Positions 54,701 to 62,284 of a DNA stretch of 64,000 nt are shown in pieces (position 1 is the first letter of the stretch; each line of letters begins with the position of its first letter). The notes under the pieces were generated by a model that did not search any database, had not been told where the DNA came from, and was given only the letters and a program-made list of their open reading frames with translations. Source of the DNA: Lachnospiraceae bacterium NK4A144 (lineage in GTDB: Bacteria > Bacillota > Clostridia > Lachnospirales > Lachnospiraceae); the NCBI GenBank assembly GCA_000424365.1, contig AUJT01000006.1, positions 89,944 through 153,943 on the forward strand, read 5' to 3'. The position numbers and the translations under genes are program-made.

Positions 54701-54790
54701 ATGTTCCCGACAACAGGCACACCTGTAGAAATGTTTCCGCATACAGACGGAATTATGGATATGTTTCCTCATACGGGTGACATCCATAAT
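54701..54790 (+). repeat. Three 30-bp tandem repeats resembling RlmD C-termini
   Basis: Units begin ATGTTCCCGACA, ATGTTTCCGCAT and ATGTTTCCTCAT at 54701, 54731 and 54761, coding MFPTTGTPVE, MFPHTDGIMD and MFPHTGDIHN. MFPHT-x-H-x-E is the usual end of RlmD-family proteins. The frame runs on into the rlmD-like tail at 54803. The surrounding gap (54573-55040) otherwise holds the second 115-bp repeat and a terminator. Confidence 0.6.
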
Positions 54791-54802
54791 GGTGTCTCGG
54801 GG

Positions 54803-54917
54803 CATTGTGAGACAGTGTGCCTCTTAGTGAAGTAATAAAATCTTTGATAAACGTGTACTAATAGGGGACGGGGTTGTGGAAACTAAAATGGACCACAAAC
54901 CCCGTCCCCAAAGTTTT
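54803..54917 (+). repeat. 115-bp direct repeat, copy 2
   Basis: 114 of 115 bases match 53100-53214, including the rlmD tail codons (HCETVCLLVK then stop) and the GC-rich hairpin. Confidence 0.9.
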
Positions 54918-54960
54918 ACGTTTTTTCTATTGCTGAAGAATTAAATATGGTCATTATGAA

Positions 54961-55005
54961 GAGCGTCAGCTTGTGATTTAAAATCACGGGTCTGGCGTTT
55001 TCTTT
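54961..55005 (+). terminator. Hairpin upstream of the serine recombinase gene
   Basis: GCGTCAG.../CTGGCG and GTGATTT/AAATCAC nested stem followed by TTTTCTTTTT. Confidence 0.65.
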
Positions 55006-55040
55006 TTATCATTTTCAGGTCAGAGAAAAAGAGGTAAAGA

Positions 55041-55664
55041 ATGTGTAAGATTGAGAAAATTTATGGTTACGCTCGCGTTTCAACTACTGAGCAGAATGAG
55101 GACAGACAGATTTTGTCTTTGAAAGAAATGGGAGTTCCGGAGAAAAATATTTTCCTGGATAAAATGTCAGGGAAGAATTTTGAGAGACCGCAGTATAAGA
55201 AGTTATTAAGACGATTGGATAAAAACTCGGTTCTTTATATCAAGTCGATTGACCGACTGGGACGTAGTTACAGGGATTTAAGTGAGCAGTGGAGGATCAT
55301 CACAAAGGATAAAGGTGCAGATGTTGTGGTGATCGATATGCCGCTGCTTGATACGAGGCGTGAGAAAAATCTCTTGGGAACATTCATAAGCGATCTGGTG
55401 CTTGCATTATTATCCTTTACGGCGGAATGTGAATATCGTGCGATACACACGAGACAGGCTGAAGGTATAGCAGCTGCAAGGGCAAGAGGTATCAGATTTG
55501 GCAGGAAACCATCGCCGTTACCTGCAAATTTTCATGAAGTATACCAGAAATGGAAAATGAAGAAAGTATCAATAGAAGAAGCTGCGAAAATGTGTGGAAT
55601 GGCAAAGAGCACATTCTATGATAGAGCGCGCACTTACGGAAAAATGACTATATCGGATCAGTAA
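55041..55664 (+). CDS. Small serine recombinase (resolvase/invertase family)
   Basis: 207 residues, intact. Catalytic Ser in YARVSTTEQNEDRQ (~10-23), SIDRLGRSYRDL, and E-helix region TAECEYRAIHTRQAEGI; C-terminal HTH (KVSIEEAAKMCGMAKSTFYDRA). Size and domain order match Hin/Tn3-resolvase-type enzymes. RBS GAGGTAAAG. Two inverted copies of a 15-bp sequence lie just downstream and may be its crossover sites. Confidence 0.9.
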   Translation: MCKIEKIYGYARVSTTEQNEDRQILSLKEMGVPEKNIFLDKMSGKNFERPQYKKLLRRLDKNSVLYIKSIDRLGRSYRDLSEQWRIITKDKGADVVVIDMPLLDTRREKNLLGTFISDLVLALLSFTAECEYRAIHTRQAEGIAAARARGIRFGRKPSPLPANFHEVYQKWKMKKVSIEEAAKMCGMAKSTFYDRARTYGKMTISDQ

Positions 55665-55669
55665 AAAAG

Positions 55670-55809
55670 TTCGGAAATGTGTACTTTTCCGGATTTTTTT
55701 GTTCTGTTTTTTGATTAATCAAAAATGCAGAAAAACTACCATTTTCAAATTATATTTCGGCGAAAAAAGAGATTGTTTAACCCTTTCCGGAAAAGTACAC
55801 TTTTTTGAA
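55670..55809. repeat. Pair of inverted, imperfectly palindromic sites beside the recombinase gene
   Basis: Site 1 (55670-55693) is TTCGGAAATG...CCGGA; site 2 (55785-55809) is TTCCGGAAAAG...TTTGAA. They share GTGTACTTTTCCGGA in opposite orientation. Each is itself a rough palindrome centred on GTAC. Site 1 also works as the recombinase terminator. Confidence 0.5.
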
Positions 55810-55862
55810 CGAAGCTTTTTGATCAATGTCAAAAGCTGTTTCGGTTTTTACGGAGGATGCGT

Positions 55863-56489
55863 ATGAGAGATAACGATGTTGGTAGGGCTATTTTTGATTT
55901 TGTTTATTCTATGGCTTTAGATGATGCAACAAAGCAAAATGCGTATCTAGGGAAAAAGGAATTTATCAATTCTCAAGATGATGTTAAGGCGCTTGTAAGA
56001 AAATATATAGATGCAATATTTGATGACAAAAAGAATCCTGAAATGATGTTGACAGCTTGGGAAATAAAGAAGGTTCTGAAAGGATCTGAGTTTTCGTTCG
56101 GAAATATTCAGAAGCTGATAAATATGTCTGCTAAGTATATGTATATTTCATGTTATCCACGAGATAAGAATTTTAGAGAAAAATTTGAATGCTGTGATTG
56201 TCCTATGGACAGCAGAATGATTCATATTGTTAGAAAGAAATATAAGCAACTATGTAAAGAAAAAAATATTAGTGATGAACTTCTGACAATTCCAGACGGA
56301 CATGGCGGCTATACCAAGGATGGATCGCTAATTGCATGGAGCAAAATTGGGTTTGAAGAGGATGAAAAGGAAGGACCACATAGCGTGGAAGTATACAAAA
56401 AATTTCAAGAGATGGTTAAATGCCTCGCTTCTGAGAAGGGACTTTACCCCATTGAGTACGATTATCTCGAATGGGACAAAGAAAAATGA
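55863..56489 (+). CDS. Hypothetical protein of unknown function
   Basis: 208 residues from ATG 55863 (CGGAGG six bases upstream; ATG 55857 abuts the site). Mostly helical, soluble, with a Cys cluster in CCDCPMD (~110-116). No family recognised. Codon use is AT-rich compared with the core genes, in line with an acquired region. Confidence 0.6.
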   Translation: MRDNDVGRAIFDFVYSMALDDATKQNAYLGKKEFINSQDDVKALVRKYIDAIFDDKKNPEMMLTAWEIKKVLKGSEFSFGNIQKLINMSAKYMYISCYPRDKNFREKFECCDCPMDSRMIHIVRKKYKQLCKEKNISDELLTIPDGHGGYTKDGSLIAWSKIGFEEDEKEGPHSVEVYKKFQEMVKCLASEKGLYPIEYDYLEWDKEK

Positions 56490-56509
56490 TTTTTTATGCA
56501 GATAAATAG

Positions 56510-57499
56510 ATGAAAGGTATGGGTAAAAAAATGAATGAATCAAGTGATAGAAGGTGGGCAATAATATCACATATTACATTCTTTGGGTGGATTGCGGCTG
56601 TAATTGCTACCTTAAAAAAAGAAAAATCTAGATTTCTTTGTTGCTATCTAAATAATGGTTTGATCCTGTTTTTATATGGTTGTTTGCTTGGACCAATTAC
56701 TTGGTTTTATGAGCATGGAATATACTCTATTGGTGGCGGGGCAGCGGAATTAACGCTAAGTTATATAATTCAGCATATATTCGATGCAGTTATGTTTGTA
56801 TTAAACGCTATTTATTTTATATTGCTTATCGCAGGACTTGTATATGCGATAAAAGGTGAAGAAAGGCGGATACCGTATTTTTTTAGAATCAAATTTTTGG
56901 ACAATATAAATTATTTTAAAGCCACAGTTGGAACGGATATGGATGTTGAAGAAAGCGCACAAAATGAAAATCCGTTGAATATACAAAATGCGCTTTCTGG
57001 TGCAATCCATAATGTAAAAAAAGCAGCTGTTGTAGCCGGAGTACAAAGTGAAGTGCAAAAAAGAGTCACGAAAAAATGTCCTTCATGTGGAAAAGAAGTA
57101 GCTTTAAATAATACCTTTTGTATTTATTGTGGCAATAAATTTGAAGTGATCGTACCAAATGAAATGAATAAACAAAAAAGAGAAGTAAAGAGAAACGACA
57201 GGTTAAAGGTGGTTGATTATTTGAAAACTATCAAGGAGTTCAAGTGTGAACGATGTGGTGAAATTGTTACTGGAAATGATCGCTTTTGTCCTAGTTGTGG
57301 AAGTCCTGTTGTGATTAAAATTAAACCGAAATCTTGTCTGAAATGCGGAAAAAAATTTACCGAAGAGTTTGATTTTTGTCCAGGTTGTGGCACACCGATT
57401 GAATTAATAGAGCTTCAAACAAATTGTAAAAAGTGTGGAGCGGATTTAATTTATGGAAAGGATTTTTGTGTTAACTGTGGGACAAAAGTCAATGGGTAA
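56510..57499 (+). CDS. Membrane protein with four zinc-ribbon modules
   Basis: 329 residues (ATG 56510; the downstream ATG 56531 is also plausible). N-terminal DUF4870-like region with three to four TM helices (~15-120). The C-terminal half has four zinc ribbons, each CxxCG...FCxxCG: CPSCGKE...CIYCGN (~190-210), CERCGEI...CPSCGS, CLKCGKK...CPGCGT and CKKCGAD...CVNCGT. Strongly AT-rich. Followed by another zinc-ribbon membrane protein, so the two probably work together at the membrane. Function unknown. Confidence 0.7.
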   Translation: MKGMGKKMNESSDRRWAIISHITFFGWIAAVIATLKKEKSRFLCCYLNNGLILFLYGCLLGPITWFYEHGIYSIGGGAAELTLSYIIQHIFDAVMFVLNAIYFILLIAGLVYAIKGEERRIPYFFRIKFLDNINYFKATVGTDMDVEESAQNENPLNIQNALSGAIHNVKKAAVVAGVQSEVQKRVTKKCPSCGKEVALNNTFCIYCGNKFEVIVPNEMNKQKREVKRNDRLKVVDYLKTIKEFKCERCGEIVTGNDRFCPSCGSPVVIKIKPKSCLKCGKKFTEEFDFCPGCGTPIELIELQTNCKKCGADLIYGKDFCVNCGTKVNG

Positions 57500-57534
57500 A
57501 AAATCAGATGTTTAATGATTGAGAGGGTTCGTCA

Positions 57535-58656
57535 ATGAAACGCTGTATGAAATGTGGAGCAGTAGTTGCTTTAGACGGCAAGTTTTGCCCTGAGTGCGGT
57601 TCATCTGATCTGGTGATAGAACGTACGAATCAAAATATATACAACAACTCACAAAATGAAGATGAGCAAGAAATTCCTAATCACGAGAAAAGTAGTGGTA
57701 TATCTATTGCTGTAATAATTGCAATTCTTATTATTTGTGGGGCAGGAATTTCTTACGCATTCTTTAAGTCTGTAAATGATGACAACAAAATTGTTACTTC
57801 GCAAGTGGACGATCATAATAATGGTTCCGATGAATATATCTCATCCGAAGAGAAAAAAATAAAAAATGACAATTCTGAGGAAAGTAGTGAGATAAATGAG
57901 CCCAAGGAAACTGAGGATAGATTAGTAGATACAAATGTTGTTAATGAAGAAGCTTTGACTTGGAAGGATTATACAGAATTAGAGGGGGATGTACCGGCTT
58001 TTTATGGGATTTGGTGTGCGGCTTCAAAAAGTAAAATGGAGGCAATTAATATAGCACAGGAAATAGTTGGAATGGGTTTTGCTGCTCAAGTATTCTATTC
58101 TGATAATTGGAGTGGTTTGGCAGAGGATGGCTGGTATATTGTTTCTGCTGGCTCATATGATTCAGAACAGGAAGCAAGTATTGTTCTTTTACAAGTTAGG
58201 GAATATTATCCGGGGGCATATATTAAGTATTCGGGATCGTTTGTTGACGCATCATCCAAGTTTGAAATTGCTGATGAACATGAAAATGCTGATAGATACG
58301 AAGATAATAATATGCCTAACAATATTGTTGAATACGAGGATGATACCGCGTATGCAAATTGCGATTACGCAAGTATTGAATGCCTTATTACAGAGGCAAC
58401 AACCAGAGAATTATCAGAAAGAGATTTATTAGGATATTCTTCGTTTGAATTATCAGCTGCGCGTAATGGCATATATGCTATTCATGGTTATATATTTAAT
58501 ACACAGAAATGGAATGAATTTTTCACGGAGTTTGCCTGGTACAAACCGAACCCATCATTTAGGCAAGAAAATTTAAATTCTGTTGAAAATAAGAATGCAG
58601 GATTTATTCGAAAATATGAAGAAGAAAAATACGGGAAGATATATACATTTGACTAA
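57535..58656 (+). CDS. Zinc-ribbon membrane protein with SPOR-like and YARHG domains
   Basis: 373 residues. One N-terminal zinc ribbon (CMKCGAV...CPECGS, residues 4-22), a TM helix (~57-76), an acidic Ser/Glu-rich linker, a SPOR-like region (~150-225; FYGIWCAASKS, GWYIVSAGSYDSEQEA) and a C-terminal YARHG domain (~300-345; ARNGIYAIHGYIF, FAWYKPN). YARHG and SPOR domains are extracytoplasmic and bind cell-wall components. The layout suggests a wall-facing sensor with a cytoplasmic zinc ribbon. Confidence 0.75.
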   Translation: MKRCMKCGAVVALDGKFCPECGSSDLVIERTNQNIYNNSQNEDEQEIPNHEKSSGISIAVIIAILIICGAGISYAFFKSVNDDNKIVTSQVDDHNNGSDEYISSEEKKIKNDNSEESSEINEPKETEDRLVDTNVVNEEALTWKDYTELEGDVPAFYGIWCAASKSKMEAINIAQEIVGMGFAAQVFYSDNWSGLAEDGWYIVSAGSYDSEQEASIVLLQVREYYPGAYIKYSGSFVDASSKFEIADEHENADRYEDNNMPNNIVEYEDDTAYANCDYASIECLITEATTRELSERDLLGYSSFELSAARNGIYAIHGYIFNTQKWNEFFTEFAWYKPNPSFRQENLNSVENKNAGFIRKYEEEKYGKIYTFD

Positions 58657-58682
58657 ATATCCTGTGTAGCAGAGAAACGGGT

Positions 58683-58797
58683 GTCAAGAGGGCGGAGCCC
58701 TTTTGTCGGGTCGAGGGTGAAACCCCGCCCAATGATGTGTTGCTTGCGACACATTGTATTGGGTTATTATCTGTCACGCTAACGCTTAGACAGGGCG
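58683..58797 (+). repeat. ~115-bp structured repeat, copy 1
   Basis: Shared with 59000-59113. Begins GTCAAGAGGGCGGAGCCC, contains GGGTGAAACCC, a GGGCGG/CCGCCC pairing and a hairpin ATGTGTTGC-TT-GCGACACAT closed by CCCAAT/ATTGGG. The second copy keeps the pairing with different bases. Confidence 0.75.
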
Positions 58798-58850
58798 GCT
58801 TCGCCGAAAAGCAAAAACACAATTTTATAAAAACAGCTATGGCTGAGATT

Positions 58851-58880
58851 AAGGAATCGAGTGAAATCGGTTCCTTTTTT
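58851..58880 (+). terminator. Intrinsic terminator
   Basis: AAGGAATCGA / TCGGTTCCTT stem with a GTGAAA loop and T-run. Confidence 0.75.
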
Positions 58881-58909
58881 CTACAAAAAAATGGAAAGGA
58901 GAAAAATCT

Positions 58910-59014
58910 ATGACTGATCTTGTCCGCGTAACTAAAGAATATTGTCCGGATGTTATAAGAATCATCACTGATAAAAACGTTGGAAATACGAAAACGGGAG
59001 TCAAGAGGGCGTAG
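58910..59014 (+). pseudogene. 5' fragment of a small gene interrupted by a repeat
   Basis: ATG 58910 with a strong RBS (GGAAAGGAG). It codes 34 residues (MTDLVRVTKEYCPDV then IRIITDKNVGNTKTG) and stops inside repeat copy 2. The fragment at 59053-59295 looks like its continuation (LIEKYADKVLTRVEVLD). Joining them by removing the repeat would give a ~90-residue protein. No family known. Confidence 0.45.
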
Positions 59015-59113
59015 CCCTTTTGTCAGGTCGAGGGTGAAACCCCGCCCAGTAGATGAGTTGCTTGCGACTCTTCGTACTAGTTATTTCTTGTCACTTTGAC
59101 CTTCTTGCAGGGC
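59000..59113 (+). repeat. ~115-bp structured repeat, copy 2
   Basis: Diverged copy of 58683-58797. Stem bases change together: the T-A of ATGTGTTGC/GCGACACAT becomes A-T in GAGTTGC/GCGACTC, and AAT/ATT becomes AGT/ACT. It lies within a small gene. Confidence 0.7.
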
Positions 59114-59295
59114 TTATTGAAAAGTATGCTGATAAAGTTCTGACAAGAGTAGAAGTATTGGATTATGTGGTGCAGATAAATTGGATAGAGTGCATTATTG
59201 ATGTAACGTCTGCACCTTATAGGGAAGAATTATTCCGGTTATATTATGACGAGATATGTAAGAATGACAACAGTACTTCTGGGCTGGCTGCATAA
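59053..59295 (+). pseudogene. 3' part of the interrupted small gene (repeat-derived start)
   Basis: 80-codon frame; the first ~19 codons are inside the structured repeat and there is no RBS. The native part from LIEKYADKVLTRVEVLDYVV onward is helical and soluble, ending NDNSTSGLAA. Whether the fused frame is made is unclear. Confidence 0.4.
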
Positions 59296-59296
59296 T

Positions 59297-59357
59297 TTGT
59301 GCCACGAATAAATTGACATTGCAAGATGATAAAACTATAATTGTGCCATAAATATAT
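59297..59357 (+). promoter_or_regulatory. Consensus promoter framed by direct-repeat operators
   Basis: TTGACA (59313-59318), 17-base spacer, TATAAT (59336-59341), a full sigma-A consensus. TTGTGCCACGAATAAAT (59297) and TTGTGCCATAAATATAT (59341) are direct repeats 44 bases apart, one on each side. Probably bound by the HTH protein at 59382. Confidence 0.75.
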
Positions 59358-59381
59358 CGGCATTTTTGAAGGGGGATTTTT

Positions 59382-59669
59382 ATGATCGAAACATTGGAAG
59401 ATGCACTGGAAAGAATAAAGGAACTTGAAGAAGAAAATGCTGAACTGCGTGCGGAATTAGAAGATTATAAACAACGTAAGAATGCAGGGAGGAAGAAGCA
59501 TAATTCAAAATGGACAGAATCATATAATGATTTTGTGATCAAGTACGAGAGCGGAATGACAATTGTTGAGATTGTATCAGAGGGAAGGATAAGTCGAAGG
59601 ACAGCTTATCGGTATAAAGCATATTACGATGAGCTGAAAAAGAAGAAAGAGGAAGGAATTAAGAAATAA
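59382..59669 (+). CDS. Coiled-coil / HTH DNA-binding protein
   Basis: 95 residues, RBS GAAGGGGGA. N-terminal leucine-rich coiled coil (~4-32; ERIKELEEENAELRAELED), basic patch (QRKNAGRKK) and a recombinase-type HTH (~58-82; GMTIVEIVSEGRISRRTAYRY). No recombinase catalytic domain is present. The start lies 41 bases after a consensus promoter and the gene is 7 bases before the next. It could be an autorepressor or antitoxin. Confidence 0.7.
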   Translation: MIETLEDALERIKELEEENAELRAELEDYKQRKNAGRKKHNSKWTESYNDFVIKYESGMTIVEIVSEGRISRRTAYRYKAYYDELKKKKEEGIKK

Positions 59670-59676
59670 CGTAAAG

Positions 59677-60219
59677 ATGGACAATTTGAATAATAAGAGA
59701 AATGTAGCAATAATACAGGACGCAGAAGGAAATAAAATAGTACTAATCAATGACATTATTTTCAAGGGCAAGAGGTCAATTAATTGGGATGAAGTTGAGA
59801 GGTATTTAAGGAATCATATTGGAGAGTTCTATACAATTGCTGAGACAAACGATGTAGTATATTTTGGAAATGACTTACCGGATGAATATGCTCATTCAAA
59901 CTATACAAGTGCCCTTAAAGGCGGAAATGCTAAGGCTAAAGCCAATGCAGCACAAGGACTTGGGGAATTGTTGGAAATAGCATTTAATCGTAGCTTTAGT
60001 CCAAATAAAAAGGATAAGCATGTGTTGGATGCAGGTAATGGATGGTATAGGTATGAATCTCGATTTGCATTGCCGGTTTACGGTGATAGTGGGGAAGTTG
60101 ATAGATATAACGTTTTTCATGTATACATGATAATAAGACATGATCAGAATGGTAAGAAATATCTTTATGACGTTATAAACATAAAAAAAGAAACGAGCAC
60201 CCCGCTTAGCTGTCAGTAA
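59677..60219 (+). CDS. Putative BECR-fold nuclease (toxin candidate)
   Basis: 180 residues. The C-terminal half has HVLDAGNGWYRYESRFALPVY, then VFHVYMIIRHDQNGKKYLYDV and INIKKETS; this pattern recalls the Barnase-EndoU-ColicinE5/RelE-type nucleases found in phage and conjugative-element proteins, with conserved His, Tyr and C-terminal Lys/Thr/Ser. The assignment is by pattern only. The N-terminal half (~1-95) has no recognised domain. Co-transcribed with the HTH gene 7 bases upstream, it may form a toxin-antitoxin pair. Confidence 0.45.
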   Translation: MDNLNNKRNVAIIQDAEGNKIVLINDIIFKGKRSINWDEVERYLRNHIGEFYTIAETNDVVYFGNDLPDEYAHSNYTSALKGGNAKAKANAAQGLGELLEIAFNRSFSPNKKDKHVLDAGNGWYRYESRFALPVYGDSGEVDRYNVFHVYMIIRHDQNGKKYLYDVINIKKETSTPLSCQ

Positions 60220-60316
60220 CTGACACGTACGGTAAAAACCCATTTCTTATTAATTATAATAAATCAGATAAATGTCATTGTCAACGGGGGTTTTCAGTCA
60301 AAAGGGGGCGATGTAT

Positions 60317-60390
60317 ATGGCAAAAAAGAAGAAAACAAACTGTTATATTTATACTCGTGTTTCAACTGCGATGCAGGTCGATGGATTTAG
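60317..60390 (+). pseudogene. Large serine recombinase, 5' fragment (interrupted by IS)
   Basis: ATG 60317 with AAAGGGGG eight bases upstream. It codes MAKKKKTNCYIYTRVSTAMQ then VDGF, the catalytic start of large serine recombinases (Ser in YTRVST). It is cut after GGATTTAG by the IS at 60391. Joined to 62285, the codons read GFSLDAQRDKIKRY, the normal family sequence. Confidence 0.85.
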
Positions 60391-60510
60391 GACAAAGAGC
60401 GAGAATCCTCGGTAATTCAATTACCGAGATGAAAGCGATCGGTGAGAAAACGTAGCCATTTGCCACAAACAGATGTTTACGTTTTTCTTTTATCATGGTA
60501 TACTATGTGT

Positions 60511-60921
60511 ATGAAAGAAAATCTTGTACACTATCGCACATCTGTATGTAATATAAACTACCATATGGTATGGACTGTTAAGTACAGAAGGAAAATATTA
60601 TCCTCAGAAGTTGAAGCTTACCTAAAGAACCTGGTGCAGGAAATAGCTGCGGAAAAAGGTTTTACCGTGCAGTTGTTTGAGTGTGGCGAAGGTGATCACA
60701 TACATTGTTTTGTATCAGCTTCGCCAAAACTGTCAGTGACAAACATAGTCAAGTATCTAAAGGGAATTACCGGCAGGAAGCTTTTTGATCGGTTTCCTGA
60801 GATACGTCAAAAGCTGTGGAAAGGTGAACTTTGGAATCATTCATACTACTGTGAGACCATAGGCTCAGTTTCAGAAGAAAATATTCGCAGATATATTGAA
60901 AAGCAGAGCAAATCTTATTAA
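60511..60921 (+). CDS. tnpA: IS200/IS605 TnpA, Y1 HUH transposase
   Basis: 136 residues from ATG 60511; the open frame to 60442 has no family similarity. The HUH motif is HIH (His63, His65) in GEGDHIHCF, and the catalytic Tyr is Tyr128 in RRYIEKQ. Such enzymes cut and rejoin single-stranded DNA, recognising the hairpins at the element ends. Length is normal and all catalytic residues are present, so it is probably active. Confidence 0.93.
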   Translation: MKENLVHYRTSVCNINYHMVWTVKYRRKILSSEVEAYLKNLVQEIAAEKGFTVQLFECGEGDHIHCFVSASPKLSVTNIVKYLKGITGRKLFDRFPEIRQKLWKGELWNHSYYCETIGSVSEENIRRYIEKQSKSY

Positions 60922-60933
60922 AGGAGTGTAAAA

Positions 60934-62190
60934 ATGCTGTTGTCACATAAGACCCGGATAAAACTGAATGATGATTATTCCAACATCATTGGTCATATGT
61001 GTTACGCCGCTTACAAGCTCTGGAATGTCTGTAATTATGAACGCCTTCATTATAAGGAGCTGAATCTTTCTGTTGATTATCCTGACTGGTATTATCAGAA
61101 AAAAGCGCATAAAGATGATATGTGGTTCAAGCAGCTTCCTTCTCAGACAGCGCAGGAAGTATGTAAGCTCCTCGACAAATCCTGGAAGTCATTTTTCGCA
61201 TTGAAAAAATCCAAAGGTATTGAAAATCCCAAGCCGCCAAGGTTCAAACATGACGGTATTGCCATAACTTATATGCAGAATGCGATCGTGCATGAACCCG
61301 GTTCGCAGATGATCCGGTTATCACTTCCAAAGAAGTTAATGTCTTATATGTCTGAGAATTATAGTATCAGTGACAAATACCTGTTTCTTGAAAATAAGAT
61401 TTTTAAGGACACTGACGCCATTAAACAGATAAAAATATATCCACCGGAGAATGGACTTTGCGAAGTTATCATCATTTATGAAGTTGCTGATGTTCCGGCA
61501 TTAGATGATAATGGGAAATATCTGTCTATCGACTTGGGACTGCATAATCTTATGACTTGCTATGATACAGATGGCAATACTTTTATTGCCGGAAGAAAAT
61601 ATCTTTCATTATGCCATTATTACAATAAAGAGATTGCAAGAGTGCAGGGACAGTGGGCGATGATACAGGTGAAGAAAGATGTTAAATATCCGAAACCCTC
61701 AAAGCATGTGCTGCGTCTGTACAAAAAGAAAAATGATGCAATTCTGGATTATCTGCATAAAGTAACAAGATCCATTGTAAACTACTGCATCAGTAACAGT
61801 ATCAATACAGTTGTGATCGGTGATATCACAAATATACGCAAGGATAAGAACTTTGGAGCAGTTACAAATCAGAAACTACACAGTCTCCCTTACAGGAAAA
61901 TCTACATTATACTGAAATATAAGCTGGCGTTGGAAGGTATCACTCTTGCCACACAGAGCGAAGCGTATTCAAGTCAGACAAGCCCTCTCATGCCAAAGGT
62001 AGATAAAATACATGCAGTGAAGTCAAACCGTGTATGCAGAGGTCTGTACAGGGACGGGATAAATACATGGAACGCAGACTGTGTGGGCGCTTATAACATC
62101 CTCCGTCTGTATCTTGATAAAAATAAGATAGACATGGAACTGGATCCCATGTCTATCAAAAAACCTTATGTAATAAAAGTAGCTGCCTAA
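60934..62190 (+). CDS. tnpB: TnpB (RNA-guided nuclease family) with altered catalytic/zinc-ribbon region
   Basis: 418 residues. RuvC-like motifs: SIDLGLHN with Asp200; the usual RuvC-II Glu position reads VVIGDITNIR (Gly296, Asp297); RuvC-III Asp382 in NADCVGAYNI. A Glu343 lies in QSEAYSSQTS, where other TnpBs carry the first zinc-ribbon cysteines; the usual two CxxC pairs are absent. TnpB normally uses a right-end RNA to cut empty sites. This is a divergent member whose nuclease activity is uncertain. RBS AAAGGAG. Confidence 0.88.
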   Translation: MLLSHKTRIKLNDDYSNIIGHMCYAAYKLWNVCNYERLHYKELNLSVDYPDWYYQKKAHKDDMWFKQLPSQTAQEVCKLLDKSWKSFFALKKSKGIENPKPPRFKHDGIAITYMQNAIVHEPGSQMIRLSLPKKLMSYMSENYSISDKYLFLENKIFKDTDAIKQIKIYPPENGLCEVIIIYEVADVPALDDNGKYLSIDLGLHNLMTCYDTDGNTFIAGRKYLSLCHYYNKEIARVQGQWAMIQVKKDVKYPKPSKHVLRLYKKKNDAILDYLHKVTRSIVNYCISNSINTVVIGDITNIRKDKNFGAVTNQKLHSLPYRKIYIILKYKLALEGITLATQSEAYSSQTSPLMPKVDKIHAVKSNRVCRGLYRDGINTWNADCVGAYNILRLYLDKNKIDMELDPMSIKKPYVIKVAA

Positions 62191-62284
62191 ACAGCAGTAT
62201 TGGTGTTATGGACGCACCCTGAACCTACGTTGAAGTTTTCAACGCGCATCAGATGCTCGGCAATTCAATTGCCGAGTAGTTCAC

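Larger units (their letters stand above)
60391..62284 (+). mobile_element. IS200/IS605-family insertion sequence, 1,894 bp
   Basis: Contains tnpA (Y1 transposase) and tnpB. Left end has a hairpin CTCGGTAATT-C-AATTACCGAG (60408 onward); right end has CTCGGCAATT-C-AATTGCCGAG (about 62256-62276), with a compensated T-A to C-G change. No target duplication and no terminal inverted repeats, as expected for this family. The flanks rejoin to an intact recombinase reading frame, so the boundaries are well fixed. Confidence 0.92.

Noticed and set aside
54650..54835. 61-codon frame with MFPHT repeats as a free-standing gene
   Set aside because: No ribosome site; the content looks like stacked RlmD tail fragments rather than a gene.
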